Notes under the pieces: model-generated | What the model saw: the letters and a program-made list of their open reading frames with translations, nothing else | What the model was told of the DNA's origin: nothing | The model's database searches: none | From: an uncultured Sphingobacteriales bacterium | Lineage (GTDB): Bacteria > Bacteroidota > Bacteroidia > Chitinophagales > Chitinophagaceae | DNA: 64,000 nt | Assembly (NCBI GenBank): GCA_937991535.1 | Contig: CALKHN010000041.1 | Coordinates: forward strand, 1 to 64,000 | Reading direction: 5' to 3' | Shown: positions 9,980 to 21,600 of the stretch, in pieces | Layout: every line of letters starts with the position of its first letter | Numbering within the stretch: position 1 is the first letter of the stretch | Program-made: the position numbers and the translations under genes

Positions 9980-12900
9980 CTAATCAACCCTGTATGAAAC
10001 AAAGGGCGCATTATTCATACCCACCATTAACAGGTCTTTATTTCCCACCTGTATAATACCCATAGAACGTGCATCTCCGCGCAGCTTTAAACCACTTTCA
10101 TACTGTGGAACATAGTCAAAAGCTCCTTTTCCGTCTCCCATCAGCATAACACCATGATTGGCCCTGTACCGGCCAAACTTAATTCTTGTCCATGCATTAT
10201 TGCCGGCAAGAATAATGTCTTTTTTCCCATCTTTATTAAAGTCTGCAGACGTTATGGCATAAACCGGAGCATACTGGGCTTCCTGCGGTAAGGATCTCAT
10301 TACAAAACCGGAATCACCATTGTTTTGCAAATAAACGGAAGATAGTATTTCAACGTGGAGTACGCCCGCATCTTTTAACTGCTCCGCCGAAAATATCTCT
10401 TTGATCGTGGCATTGGCATAGCTGCTATAGTCATTAAACTTCTTTTTTAACGCGGGCAGTTGCTCAATCAGGTCGTCGCGTGAAGCAGCAGGATAAGAAA
10501 TACCATTGATATAATAGCAAAATATTGGATCAACAGAACCATTGCTATCAAAATCTTTGTAATAAATGCTAAGCGGTTCTTTTTCGCTGGCCCTGAATTG
10601 TGCATTGGAGCCCAGGTTGCCGATTATAATATCCGCATCTCCATCGCCGTCAAAATCATCAGCCAGTATTTTGTTCCACCATCCCGAAGAAGCAAAATGT
10701 ATATACTTTGCCGAAGCATCCTCTAATTTGCCATTTGCATTAATGAACACCTTTACAGGCATCCATTCACCCACAATAATAAGATCGGGCTTCCCGTCTT
10801 TATTCAGATCGGTCCAAAGTGCATCTGTTACCATCCCGATATTTTTAACTGAGGGAGCAACAGTTGAAGTTGCATTTGTAAAATTTCCCGCACCATCATT
10901 TAACAGTATATAGCTTTCCGGAGCCATTGGGTATTTACCAGGCACCACTCTCCCGCCTACAAACAGATCCATATCGCCATCTCCTTCAATATCCGCAGCT
11001 TTTACACAACCTGTGCTGGTTATCATTCGAGGCAGCGCATCTGGTTTCACTAAACTTCCTTTACCATTATTAATATACAACCTGTCCTGTAGTAAAATAT
11101 CTTCTTCAGTAAACTCATAACCGCCGCTTCCAACGTATAAATCGGGATACCCATCACCGTTGGCATCAAAAAAAATGGCGGAAACATCTTCGCTTAAAGA
11201 ATCCTTTATAAGATCAGGCTGCTTTGACAGCGTAAAAGTTCCATCGCCGGTTTGTGTAAATAACTGACCAGGTTTTCCCCTGGCGCCGCCAATAAACAGG
11301 TCTTCACGGCCGTCTTTGTTTACATCGGCTTTGGCCATACAGGGCCCCAGCCGGGATAAATAATCCGGCATCAAAGATTGTATGGTAAAGTCGTTAAAAT
11401 CATTTTCTTTATGCGTAAAACCAAATGGGCTTGTTTCTGCCAGGTAAGCGGTGGTTGTTAAGTTGTCATACTGCCATTTGTTCCCTGCATCTATAATATC
11501 CACTTTCAGCAACTGGTTAGCGGGAATGTTTTGCAGTACCTGAAACTGATCATTTGGCCAAATAACCTGTATGGAATCAATCTGCGTGTGTTTGCCAATA
11601 CCGAAATTCAATATAGGGTCAACGGAAGACTGGTAGCCCCTCACAGGAATCTGTTCCTGGTAAAAAACCTGCCCTTTGCAAAAGAGTTTCACTTTTGCAC
11701 CTATACCTGTTGGATTTGCGGGACTCCCTTTTAAACTTATTTTTAAATAATGATTGGGTTCAGTTAATGAGCCATTGTTTTTATATATACCGGCGTAATC
11801 ATTGGTATTATTGATTATGATGTCCAGTTTACCATCGTTGTCGAGGTCGGCATAAGCGGCGCCCGCTGCTACAGTTTTGTGATCAAAGCCCCACTCCGTA
11901 TTGCTTTTGGTAAAAGTATTGTTTCCATTATTTTTAAATACTGTACTCGTTAAATGATTTACGGGCATTTTATTGATATACTCCTTTACCGCATCTACCT
12001 TTTGTCCGCCGCGCTGCTTCACAGCAAGGTCAACAGAGTATTTAATAAAATCCATATCGGTATAGTCTTTCACATAGCCTGTAGTGGCCAGCAGGTCTTT
12101 GTTACCGTCATTGTCAAAGTCAGAAAACAATGCCGCCCAGCTCCAGTCTGTATTGGAAATACCGGCTAACTGGCCTATTTCACTAAAGGTACCATCTCCG
12201 TTATTTTTGTGCAGCATATTGCGACTGTACTGGTAATAGAAACCCAGTTTAAAAAGCATTTGAAATTTGTCAAAATTCTCCGCCCCGCTGTGCATTTTCT
12301 GGGTGCGGTTATCTTCAGGCAGCATGTCCAGCGTAACAAGATCAACGAGTCCGTCATTATTGAAATCCGCAGCATCAGAACCCATGGAATACAATGAAAC
12401 TTCATCCATACAATCGGCCAATTTATCGGTGAAGGTTCCATTGCCGTTATTAATAAACAGGTAGTCGGGTTCATTAAAATCATTGGAAACATATACATCG
12501 GGCCAGCCGTCATTATTGATGTCGGAAACTGCAAGGCCCAAACCAAAGCTCAACACGTTGGAAGTTATGCCTGCCTCCGCAGTTGCATCAGTATATACCG
12601 GATTTTGCTTACCTGATGTACTGCCTTCATTGCGATAAAGTTTACACTCAAATGCGGGTTTGCTTTGCCTGCGCCAGCCGGGGTTTTCAACCGCGCCTGT
12701 AGTGTATTGCTGCAAAGAATGGTTGATAAGAAACATATCGAGGTCGCCGTCCTTATCATAGTCGAAAAAACTCGCCTGGGTCGAATAACCATCATTGGCC
12801 AGTCCATACGTTTCAGCCGATTCAGTAAAAGTGAGATCACCATTATTAATGAACAGCAGGTTTTTTCTCATGGAAGTACCCGCATCGGCCGATCTGCAAA

Positions 12901-13294
12901 TGTAGATATCCAGATTGCCATCGCCATTAATATCCACCATTGTTGCCCCTGAACACCAGCCTTGTTTAGCGGCGATTCCACTTTTGTCAGTTATATTTTC
13001 AAATTTAAAATCGCCTTTATTCAGGTAAAGCCTGTTTTTGACCATATTACCGGTAAATAAAACATCCTGTAATCCATCATTGTTGATGTCGCCAATAGCC
13101 ACGCCGCCGCCATTGTAGTAATAAACATAATTTAACACGTTCAGGTTTTCATTCTCAAACAAAGTGTTTTGAAATGCTATCCCGGTGTCGGTATGGTCAA
13201 GTCTGGTGAAGAGGTGCTTTTCCCTTTTATCAGCGCACGAAATCGAACTCATGAGCACCACAACAAAAAATAATTTTACGCTATATTTGATCAT
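9980..13294 (-). CDS. FG-GAP/VCBS-repeat lipoprotein with ASPIC/UnbV domain
   Basis: A 1104-residue predicted lipoprotein: the signal peptide ends in MSSISC with the lipobox Cys at about residue 20. The mature protein is built from beta-propeller FG-GAP/VCBS blades carrying about fourteen calcium-type loops (DINNDGLQD, DINGDGNLD, DYDKDGDLD, DFNNDGLVD, DFDGDGDAD, DFNKDGKKD and others). An ASPIC/UnbV domain (about 515-600) sits between two propeller blocks. Proteins of this CRTAC1-like family are often encoded beside SusC/SusD pairs in Bacteroidota and are thought to be surface-exposed, with no proven biochemical role. It follows the 13.4-18.1 kb SusC/SusD pair on the same strand, but a terminator separates them. 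Family call is secure, function unknown. Confidence 0.9.
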   Translation of the reverse strand: MIKYSVKLFFVVVLMSSISCADKREKHLFTRLDHTDTGIAFQNTLFENENLNVLNYVYYYNGGGVAIGDINNDGLQDVLFTGNMVKNRLYLNKGDFKFENITDKSGIAAKQGWCSGATMVDINGDGNLDIYICRSADAGTSMRKNLLFINNGDLTFTESAETYGLANDGYSTQASFFDYDKDGDLDMFLINHSLQQYTTGAVENPGWRRQSKPAFECKLYRNEGSTSGKQNPVYTDATAEAGITSNVLSFGLGLAVSDINNDGWPDVYVSNDFNEPDYLFINNGNGTFTDKLADCMDEVSLYSMGSDAADFNNDGLVDLVTLDMLPEDNRTQKMHSGAENFDKFQMLFKLGFYYQYSRNMLHKNNGDGTFSEIGQLAGISNTDWSWAALFSDFDNDGNKDLLATTGYVKDYTDMDFIKYSVDLAVKQRGGQKVDAVKEYINKMPVNHLTSTVFKNNGNNTFTKSNTEWGFDHKTVAAGAAYADLDNDGKLDIIINNTNDYAGIYKNNGSLTEPNHYLKISLKGSPANPTGIGAKVKLFCKGQVFYQEQIPVRGYQSSVDPILNFGIGKHTQIDSIQVIWPNDQFQVLQNIPANQLLKVDIIDAGNKWQYDNLTTTAYLAETSPFGFTHKENDFNDFTIQSLMPDYLSRLGPCMAKADVNKDGREDLFIGGARGKPGQLFTQTGDGTFTLSKQPDLIKDSLSEDVSAIFFDANGDGYPDLYVGSGGYEFTEEDILLQDRLYINNGKGSLVKPDALPRMITSTGCVKAADIEGDGDMDLFVGGRVVPGKYPMAPESYILLNDGAGNFTNATSTVAPSVKNIGMVTDALWTDLNKDGKPDLIIVGEWMPVKVFINANGKLEDASAKYIHFASSGWWNKILADDFDGDGDADIIIGNLGSNAQFRASEKEPLSIYYKDFDSNGSVDPIFCYYINGISYPAASRDDLIEQLPALKKKFNDYSSYANATIKEIFSAEQLKDAGVLHVEILSSVYLQNNGDSGFVMRSLPQEAQYAPVYAITSADFNKDGKKDIILAGNNAWTRIKFGRYRANHGVMLMGDGKGAFDYVPQYESGLKLRGDARSMGIIQVGNKDLLMVGMNNAPFVSYRVD

Positions 13295-13325
13295 ATCTGC
13301 CGGTTAATAATTGTGATATGAAATA

Positions 13326-13356
13326 TAAAAAAATTCCACCAGACGGCTGATGGAAT
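13326..13356 (-). terminator. Rho-independent terminator after the SusC/SusD pair
   Basis: On the minus strand ATTCCATCA - GCCGTC - TGGTGGAAT forms a 9-bp stem (one G-U pair, 13333-13356) followed directly by seven T residues. It lies 25 bp past the susD-like stop and before the FG-GAP gene, so that gene is either read through at reduced level or has its own promoter. Confidence 0.8.
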
Positions 13357-13380
13357 CTTTGAAAAATATAATTTTTTGAA

Positions 13381-14958
13381 TTAGTTCTTATCCCACCATA
13401 GCGGCGTGGTAACTTTATCTTCACCGCCAAGCAGCCCCACAGCTTTATTTACTTCTTCTCCGTTGGTCTCTTTTTCGGAATCCAAAAAAGGAATTCTTCT
13501 TATCCATTGGGTTGTGGTATTGGTTATATCAGCGTTTTCTGAATTGGCTACAGGGTAAAGTTTTAGTACATGGCTTCTCCTGTAATCGGCCCAGGCCTCC
13601 ATCCCATCAGGGAATAATGCCAGCCATTTTTGAGTAGCGATCTGCTCTTTTTGCACGTTGGGATCTGTTCCAAACTTAACAGGAATATTTGTCATTGCAG
13701 GAGAGTTCAAAAAATCATTTGGGGCAACGGGGGTTGCGGTACTGTTGGTATATGCTGTAATTACTGCATTATCCGTAACCCCCCACTGATTAAGCGAGTT
13801 AGCAATACCGGCTTCATATAAATCCTTTGCAGTTCCATTCATATTCCAGCCCAACAAAGCTCCCTCGGCCCGTAAAAAATAGGCCTCGGCGGTGGGCATT
13901 ATATTTTGTGGCGTTTCCAGGTGAGTGCCATCCCCGCCAAAAGCGGGAGAAGACCACCTTTTACCCACATGAGAATTGTTATCTGGCTTATTCGGATTTA
14001 ATTCTAACTGGGCGGCCGTTAATCCATTTCTTAATCCTTCGTATGTGCCTGTATTTTTTGCAGGTGAAAAATAAACGGGCATTCTTGGATCATTGTATCC
14101 CTTTAATACAGACTCCATAGAAGCGCTCATGCGAAATTCATTCCAGTCAGACATGATAGATAAGCCATTACCATCGTCACCTTTGGTTGAGCGTGTAATC
14201 AGGGCGTCGTCATCCGGACTGGTAGTCATTACACCATCTGCTACTGCGGCTTCCGCCTCTGTTTTAGCCCTTGCAGGATCCACCTTCGACATTCTCATTG
14301 CAAGGCGCAAACGAAGTGTACTTGCAAATTTTATCCATTTCGCTACATTGCCTCCATATACCAAATCATAAGAGCCGTAAGGAGTTTCACCGGTTTTGCT
14401 TTTTAACACTGTTATCGCATCTGCCAAACGTTTTAAAAAATCATCGTAAATTTTATCCTGGGCGTCATAAGGAACAGAAGCACCTGGCTGCCCTGCGCTA
14501 AAGTAAGGTATCGGCCCCCAGTAATCGGTAACCTTGTGAAACACATATACCCACCAAATATTTGCTAATGCATATTCGGCGGAGCCCGCATCTGTGTTTT
14601 CAAAAATACTTTGTAACTGAGGCATAACGTCTGTGTACATAGGTCTGAAAGCAGCACCTACCCAATCTTGTCGTATGAATAAACGATCCGACGGAAAATA
14701 AGTAGCGGTGCAGGCGAAATACTGGGAATATTGATCTGAAAAAAGGTTTTGTGCCACCTGGTAGTTCCACTGACTATTGGTACCAATAGACTGGGCTTTA
14801 GAAAAAAGAAAAGGAAGTTCTGCAGGGCCGATAATAGCAACACTGTTCTGGTCAGTGTTGATTTCCTCATATTTTTTTGTGCATGAAAAAGCCAATAGCA
14901 ACAAAACCGATATGCCCATCACCTGCGTTCTTCCTGCTAAATTTTTAAATCGTTTCAT
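13381..14958 (-). CDS. SusD/RagB-like nutrient-binding lipoprotein (SusD-like_2 type)
   Basis: Surface lipoprotein that caps a SusC channel and binds its substrate. It has 525 residues and a signal peptide with lipobox LLAFSC (Cys about 26). The alpha-helical SusD fold is recognisable from IWWVYVFHKVTDYWGPIPYF (about 135), KWIKFASTLRLRLAMRMSKV (about 205), PTAEAYFLRAEGALLGWNM (about 370) and QKWLALFPDGMEAWADYRRS (about 445). This pattern is the SusD-like_2 branch, often tied to substrates other than starch. The gene starts 26 bp after its SusC partner. Its substrate is unknown; no glycosidase gene is attached to this pair. Confidence 0.92.
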   Translation of the reverse strand: MKRFKNLAGRTQVMGISVLLLLAFSCTKKYEEINTDQNSVAIIGPAELPFLFSKAQSIGTNSQWNYQVAQNLFSDQYSQYFACTATYFPSDRLFIRQDWVGAAFRPMYTDVMPQLQSIFENTDAGSAEYALANIWWVYVFHKVTDYWGPIPYFSAGQPGASVPYDAQDKIYDDFLKRLADAITVLKSKTGETPYGSYDLVYGGNVAKWIKFASTLRLRLAMRMSKVDPARAKTEAEAAVADGVMTTSPDDDALITRSTKGDDGNGLSIMSDWNEFRMSASMESVLKGYNDPRMPVYFSPAKNTGTYEGLRNGLTAAQLELNPNKPDNNSHVGKRWSSPAFGGDGTHLETPQNIMPTAEAYFLRAEGALLGWNMNGTAKDLYEAGIANSLNQWGVTDNAVITAYTNSTATPVAPNDFLNSPAMTNIPVKFGTDPNVQKEQIATQKWLALFPDGMEAWADYRRSHVLKLYPVANSENADITNTTTQWIRRIPFLDSEKETNGEEVNKAVGLLGGEDKVTTPLWWDKN

Positions 14959-14984
14959 ATTTAAATGTTTTAATATTCAGGTTT

Positions 14985-17900
14985 TTAGAATGTAAGTTTC
15001 AGATCAAAACCTACTGTTCGGGTAGCAGGTAAGGTACCATATTCAACACCCTGGAAATTTCCGTTACCCAGGCTCATGTCAGGGTCAAACCACATGGTAC
15101 GTTTTCCCAGGCCGGGTATATCCAACTTAGATTTGCCTCTGTATAACCAGGCTACATTACGTGCTACTGCAGATATCCGCGCGTTTTTGATAAAGAAAGC
15201 CGGGCCTACAGGAATGTCATATCCTACGGAAAGCTCCCTGATCCGGAAGTTCGTTGCGTCATAGGCAAAAAACTCTCCATTGCCATAGCGCTTTCCGGAA
15301 GCTGTTTGCCAAAATTGCTGAGATGTAATGCTTTGATTAACGGGTTGACCGGATGCATCAACGCCACCCAGGTTCAATCCTCCTTCGCGGTACCGGCCCG
15401 TAACTTCAGGTATACCACTAAATGCGAGGTTCATTTCTGTACCCGACACCATTACACCGCCCGCACGTCCGTCGAGTAACAGCCTTAAAGAAAATCTTTT
15501 ATACTCAAAAGAGTTGCTGAATCCAATTGTTGCTTTGGGATTGAAGTTTCCGATTGATCCCCTGTCTGCGGTTATAGCAGGCGTTCCATCAGCTTTAACA
15601 ACGAATTGACCTTTTGCATTCCTTTCCCATAAGTAAGATATCATATCTCCGTAATGTCCACCTTCCTCTGCAATAGGAGTGGCAGACCTTCCATAACCAC
15701 CACCCAGGTAGAATATCTTAACATTTTCATCGAGTTTTTTGATTTTATTGGTATTCATCCCCAGGTTAAATACAACATCCCAGCTAAAGCTCTTCGTTTT
15801 AATTGGGGTACCCGTAACAACAAATTCAAACCCTGAATTCTGAATATCACCAGCATTAATGTACTGGTTGGCATATCCCGTAGCAACAGGAAGATCTACC
15901 TGTAATAACTGGTTAGTAGAATTACTTTTATAATAAGTAGCGGTAAACCCAATACGATCATCAATAAATCTTGCTTCAATTCCAAACTCCAGGTTTTTAA
16001 CAATTTCCGGCTTTAGTCCCGGTATTGGTAGTGTTGAACTGCGTGTTAGGAAACCATTGCCTGCACCTTGTGAATAACTGTAAGTACTTAACCTGATTTG
16101 GGATCTGCCGCCATTGCCTACGGATGCATAATTTGCACTTGCTTTTAAAAATGATATCGCCGAAGGCAGTTGCATTAAATCAGAAAGAATTACTGAGGCG
16201 CCTATAGAAGGATAACTAAAAGAATAGGGACTTGGTAACGGAGAAGCCCAGTCGTTTCGTAAACTCGCATCTAAAAATATGGCGTCTTTAAAAGAAAAGT
16301 TCAATTGCCCGAAAACAGATTGCGTTTGTGTCTCCGAAGAGCCTGATGAAATTGCCGGACTTGTGGCATAATTGAGGCTAAATTTATTAGTCACATTCAA
16401 ACCATCGGCCGTATTATTAACTACGTTATATTGTCCGTCCTGATAAATAGCTCCCACCCTGTATTCTACTTTGAAATCTTTAGTGATGTCATTGTGTCCT
16501 TCCAGCATTACATCAAACCATTTTTGGGTTGTTGTAATTTTTTGCTGTCCGTAATATCCACCTACTTTGCCAGCCCAAAGTTTAGTTCCCGTTGCATATT
16601 TGGATTCGCCACGATCAAATATGCGGTCTAAATTTGCCCTGCCCTGTAAACTCAGCCAATCCGTAATTTCAAATTTAGCTGTAATAAATCCCATTATCCT
16701 GTCTCTAACTTCGTTGATGGCTGTATTGTTAATCATCCAGTACGGATTTTGGTATATGGCTTCAAGCGTTGCAGGCCATGGGGTTGGAGAAGCTATCCCA
16801 ACATTGTTCAGCATTTCATATTGTTTGGCTTCCGCAGTACTCATATTACGCGGTATCTGGTAAATGTCAATAGTGGGTGCATTTTCCTCGCCCGTCCGGG
16901 GCCTGTTGTGGATGGATTGTGCGATATAGGTGACTTTAGCATCCGTAGAAAACCGCTTACCTATTTGATTGGTTAAACGGAGATTTACTGTATGGCGGAG
17001 CAAATCATTTTTAGGTATTATACCCTGAATGCTGTTATTGGTATAGGACAAATAGGTTTGCATTTTTTCGGAACCACCAGTTACACCAATTGAATTGTTT
17101 AAACTGGTACCTGTTCTGAAGAAATCTTTAATATTATCGGGTTGGGCATTGTAGGTTGCTTGTTCACCTAAGTGATTGGTATAACCCTGCCCGCTCATTT
17201 TAAGTCCCCAGCTATCTCCCAAATCCACTTCCAAAGCGCCGCCGGAACCCGCTCTTGCCTGCCCATACTCATTTTGAACTTTAGGAAGTGAAGTTGCCTG
17301 CTCAAACACTACACCGGAATTTACCGTTACCGCTATTTTCCCTTCTTTTCCTTTTTTAGTAGTAATAACTATAACGCCGTTACCCGCAGCACTACCATAC
17401 AAAGCAGCGGCAGAGGCGCCACGCAATACGGTTACCGATTCAATATCATCCGGATTGATATTTGACGCACCATCGGACCCCTGCACGCTTCCAAAATCAC
17501 TTCCTGCGGCGCCATTTGTGCCATTGGTAATGGGCACACCATCTACCACAATCAATGCGTTGTTGTTGCCCTGCAGGGAGCGGTTTCCTCTTAGTACAAT
17601 TCTGGCGCCACTCCCCGGCCCGCCGGATCCCTGGGAAATGGTTGCGTTGGCAATTTTACCCTGGAAGGAATTGAGTACATTGTTTGCATCCCGCACTTCC
17701 GTAAGGGTTGATGGTTTAACAGTTTGGGTGGCGTAAACAAGCGTTTTCGCTTCACGGGTAATACCCAATGCCGTTACCACCACTTCACTCAGTTGCCGTG
17801 CGTCTTCGGATAATTGAACAGATACACTTGTGGCATTGGCGGTTACAACTATTTCTTTAGGCAGAAAGCCAACAGAAGTAATAACCAAAGTAACCGCGCC

Positions 17901-18101
17901 GGGCGGTACGGAAATCGAAAAGCTGCCATCGGCCGAAGTTGTAGTTGCCTGTGAGGAACCTTTTACAGACACCGTTGCGCCAACAACATTTGTTTGATTA
18001 CCTGCGTCGGTGACCTTACCGGTGACGGTTCTGTTTTGGGCCAAAAGAAGGAGCGTAGACAATGACAGGAAACATGTTAAAACAAATTTTAACTTGCTCA
18101 T
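14985..18101 (-). CDS. SusC/RagA-family TonB-dependent outer-membrane transporter
   Basis: A 1038-residue energised outer-membrane channel. Order of parts: signal peptide (about 1-21); carboxypeptidase-regulatory-like domain (TVTGKVTDAGNQTNVVGATV, about 25-105); TonB box region LSEVVVTALGI (about 103); plug domain with VLRGNRSLQGNNNALIVVDGVPI and VTVLRGASAAALYGSAAGNGVIVITTKKG; then the 22-strand barrel ending in TRTVGFDLKLTF with a terminal aromatic. There is no N-terminal STN domain, so it is not expected to signal through a FecR protein. It pairs with the SusD-like gene 26 bp downstream and is divergent from a second SusC/SusD pair with a similar layout. Confidence 0.95.
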   Translation of the reverse strand: MSKLKFVLTCFLSLSTLLLLAQNRTVTGKVTDAGNQTNVVGATVSVKGSSQATTTSADGSFSISVPPGAVTLVITSVGFLPKEIVVTANATSVSVQLSEDARQLSEVVVTALGITREAKTLVYATQTVKPSTLTEVRDANNVLNSFQGKIANATISQGSGGPGSGARIVLRGNRSLQGNNNALIVVDGVPITNGTNGAAGSDFGSVQGSDGASNINPDDIESVTVLRGASAAALYGSAAGNGVIVITTKKGKEGKIAVTVNSGVVFEQATSLPKVQNEYGQARAGSGGALEVDLGDSWGLKMSGQGYTNHLGEQATYNAQPDNIKDFFRTGTSLNNSIGVTGGSEKMQTYLSYTNNSIQGIIPKNDLLRHTVNLRLTNQIGKRFSTDAKVTYIAQSIHNRPRTGEENAPTIDIYQIPRNMSTAEAKQYEMLNNVGIASPTPWPATLEAIYQNPYWMINNTAINEVRDRIMGFITAKFEITDWLSLQGRANLDRIFDRGESKYATGTKLWAGKVGGYYGQQKITTTQKWFDVMLEGHNDITKDFKVEYRVGAIYQDGQYNVVNNTADGLNVTNKFSLNYATSPAISSGSSETQTQSVFGQLNFSFKDAIFLDASLRNDWASPLPSPYSFSYPSIGASVILSDLMQLPSAISFLKASANYASVGNGGRSQIRLSTYSYSQGAGNGFLTRSSTLPIPGLKPEIVKNLEFGIEARFIDDRIGFTATYYKSNSTNQLLQVDLPVATGYANQYINAGDIQNSGFEFVVTGTPIKTKSFSWDVVFNLGMNTNKIKKLDENVKIFYLGGGYGRSATPIAEEGGHYGDMISYLWERNAKGQFVVKADGTPAITADRGSIGNFNPKATIGFSNSFEYKRFSLRLLLDGRAGGVMVSGTEMNLAFSGIPEVTGRYREGGLNLGGVDASGQPVNQSITSQQFWQTASGKRYGNGEFFAYDATNFRIRELSVGYDIPVGPAFFIKNARISAVARNVAWLYRGKSKLDIPGLGKRTMWFDPDMSLGNGNFQGVEYGTLPATRTVGFDLKLTF

Positions 18102-18640
18102 AAGCTATGCGATTTTTGGAGTAAGAAGTATATGAAATCTTGGTTAAATTTACTAAAAACCCAGATAGGTAGTTTCACTTATCCAAAATATAACGCAAAC
18201 GGTTGCTTACAAACAATGGCAAAACTTCCATAATAAAGTGAATATTAGAGCGCTACTGATCCTCCTGGCTCCTCGCAGGAATTGTTAACGAAGTTTGTGT
18301 AAAATTATTCGAATCTGCCGGATCAAATAGTTCAACAATTTATCGTGCTAACGCAACCACTAATTCTAATATGCTTTCGTACTGAAATTAATTTTCCATA
18401 ATCCGGATTCTTTTCAACAGATAAATAAAAACCTTAATAATCTGATAAGGTTGGAGAAACGATAACTTATAATTTTAAAATAGTAATGATCTGAAGTTTA
18501 TTATAAATTACGATATACACCGATACGTTCATACATTTTTTGAAAAAAACATTAACAATATTTTAAAGCTGTATAATTATTTATAATAACTTTATATGAT
18601 CTTCAATTCACTATTATTTAAATTATTAAAACTACTGTTT
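18102..18640. other. Divergent intergenic region between two SusC genes
   Basis: About 540 AT-rich bases with no credible gene, holding the promoters of both SusC/SusD pairs. For the rightward gene a TAACTTTA string near 18588-18595 is close to the -7 consensus TAnnTTTG. Long A/T tracts are present, but I see no convincing palindrome. No local regulator gene is found, so a trans-acting regulator is expected. Confidence 0.5.
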
Positions 18641-21600
18641 ATGGATGTATCCTTAAAAGGATGGCAAAAAGTCATGATCAAAGGGTCCTGGCAAGCCATC
18701 AAGATAAGTGTTTTTTCGATTTTGCTCATTTGCTCTGTTTCGCTCCAGGTATTCTCACAGGGCCGTGTAATTACCGGCAAAGTTACCGATGCTGCCGGCG
18801 CTCCGGCTGCCAATGTAACGGTTACTGAAAAAGGAACCAACCATGTTGTACTCACCAATGAAGAAGGGAACTTTTCCATTACACTTACCAAATCCACCGG
18901 GATTTTAGTATTCAGCTCAGTGGGTTATGAAACAGTTGAGCAATCAACAGGCAATGGTTCTGTTGTGAATATCAGTTTAAGACAGTCAGTTGGTGGATTA
19001 GAAGAAGTAGTAGTAACAGCATTGGGTATCAGGCGGGAGAAAAAAGCATTGACTTATGCGGCACAAACCGTTAATGGTGATGAATTGCGAAAGGCCGCTA
19101 ATACAAACTTTGTGGATGCTCTTAGCGGAAAAGCCGCAGGTCTTGATATCAAGATCAATACTTCAGGGCCCGGTGGTTCTACAAAAGCCGTGTTAAGAGG
19201 AAATAAATCTCTTACCGGTCTAAGTGAAGCGCTGTATGTAATTGACGGCGTACCGATGGTCAACAATAAGACCGGGCAGCCGGGGTCTTATGGTGGCACT
19301 GATGGAGGTGATGGCCTTTCTTCGGTCAACCCGGCAGATATTGAAAGCATCAATATATTGCGTGGCGCCAATGCCGCGATCCTTTATGGCAGCCTGGGTG
19401 CCAATGGGGTGATCCTGATCACAACCAAAAAAGGAAAATCAGGAAAAATGTCGATTGATTTTAACTCCAGCACTATTTTCGATCAGGTAGCAAACCTTCC
19501 CGACTTTCAATTTCGTTATGGAACAACCGGCGGGGATTATAGCTGGGTATATCCAAAAATGAAAACTGCCACAGCACCAGGGTTCGTAAATACAGACCTT
19601 ATTAATTATGCTGGAAAATCACCGGTTCAAAATGTTACATCGGATAATTATCAAAAGAACTATATTGATGACTTCTTCCGGATAGGAGGCACCTATACCA
19701 ATTCACTTTCTATATACGGCGGAACCGAAAAAACAACTGTATATTTTTCGTATGCCAATACTTCGGCTACCGGTGTCGTGCCAACCAATAGCTACACTAA
19801 ACACAACTTCTCGTTTAACCAAAGCACAAAATTATTGAACGATAAGCTGGTGATCAGTTCAAACATTATGCTCGCCTCGGAGAAATCAAAGAACCGTCCG
19901 GGTGCAGGGTATTATAACAACGCCCTTACCGGTTTATTTCTTTTTGGAAGAGACAAGGATTTCAACTACTACAAAAACAACTACCAGGTATTTGACAGCA
20001 CCAGGAACCTGTATAAAATGAACTGGTATTCTACCGAGGAAAAACAAAACAATCCCTTTTGGGAACTCTATAATGATCCCAAACTGGCCACTTCCAAACG
20101 CGCTATCGCAAGCATGAAGTTATCCTATCAAATTGCTGAAGGACTCACGTTTGACATCAGGGGAAACATTGACTACAACACCATTGAAAGAGATTATCGC
20201 TACGCCGCTGCAGGTAACTCGGTAAGCGTGAGCCCCAACGGTACATGGTCTTACACCAAATATACAGACCAGTCTCTTTATACCGATGGTATCCTGAGCT
20301 ATAATAAAAATTTCGGCAACATCAGCCTAACTGCCTTAGCCGGTTTAGCTTACCAGAAAAATACATTCAATAATGGCATGAATGTGGGTAATGGTACAAA
20401 CCCATTACAGTATCCTAACTTTTTCACGTTTGCTAATATTCCCAATAACGTAATGTTTAACAAAACCATCAGCCGGACCGTTAAACAGGGCGCTTTTGCA
20501 AATGCGACCATAGGGTTTAAAGACTTTGTATTTCTTGATCTTGCGGCCCGCAACGACTGGGCTTCTACTCTGGCGCTTACCGGTAATGAGTCCTACCTGT
20601 ATCCTTCTATAGGAGCAAGTGCTATAATTAGCCAGATGGTCAATCTGCCCAGGGCGATCTCCTTCTTTAAAGTGCGGGCCTCTCTTAGCCAGACAGCGAA
20701 CGAAGTACCTTTTAGCGTAGTAAATCCATGGAATTCAATTGGAGGAACAGGCAATCTGTCAACCGGCGTTGGAAGTATCAACAGAAATACGCAGGTTCCT
20801 TTCACCAACCTGAAACCTGAAAAAATAGTAGGCAGCGAATATGGTACAGAGATACGCTTTCTGAATAACAGGCTCGGATTGGATTTCACGCTTTACAGAG
20901 ATGTTAGTACCAACCAGTTCCTGTCTCTGGCAGCACCATCAGGTTCCGGATTTACAAGATACTATGTTAATGCAGGAAAGATTGTCAATAATGGTTTTGA
21001 ACTTTCAGTGAATGCCGAACCGATCCGCGGCGCAAATTTCAGTTGGAGTACTTCTATCAACAGTTCCCAAAACAAGAATAAAATCGTTGAGCTGATCGCT
21101 TCTAACCCTGGGTACCAGGTAGGTGGAGACGATGAAGGTTTTGCTTCTATTATCAAAGCGGGTGGCTCATTCAACGATGTGTACATTTATAAATTTGCAA
21201 GAGATGACAAAGGTCAGATTATATTAACAAATAAGGAGACCTCATCCCCTGTTCCAACAAAAGCCGCTACTCAGGAGAAAGTAGGTAATGTAAACCCTGA
21301 TTTTCTGCTGGGCTGGAACAACAATTTTACATTCCATAATTTCTTTGCCGGCTTCCTGATCAATGGAAAATTTGGCGGTGTTGCTTTCTCGAAAACAGAA
21401 GCATTTCTCGACTCTTACGGGGTGAGCGAAAGGAGTGCCGCGGCAAGAGATCTTGGGTATGTGCCCATTAATGCCGTTATGGGATCAACGACAGTTACAA
21501 AAATTGATCCTGCAACCTATTACTCGGCTATCGGCGACAGGAATAAAATTATGGAGCCATATATTTATTCAAGAACGAATGTGCGCTTAGGCCAATTGGT

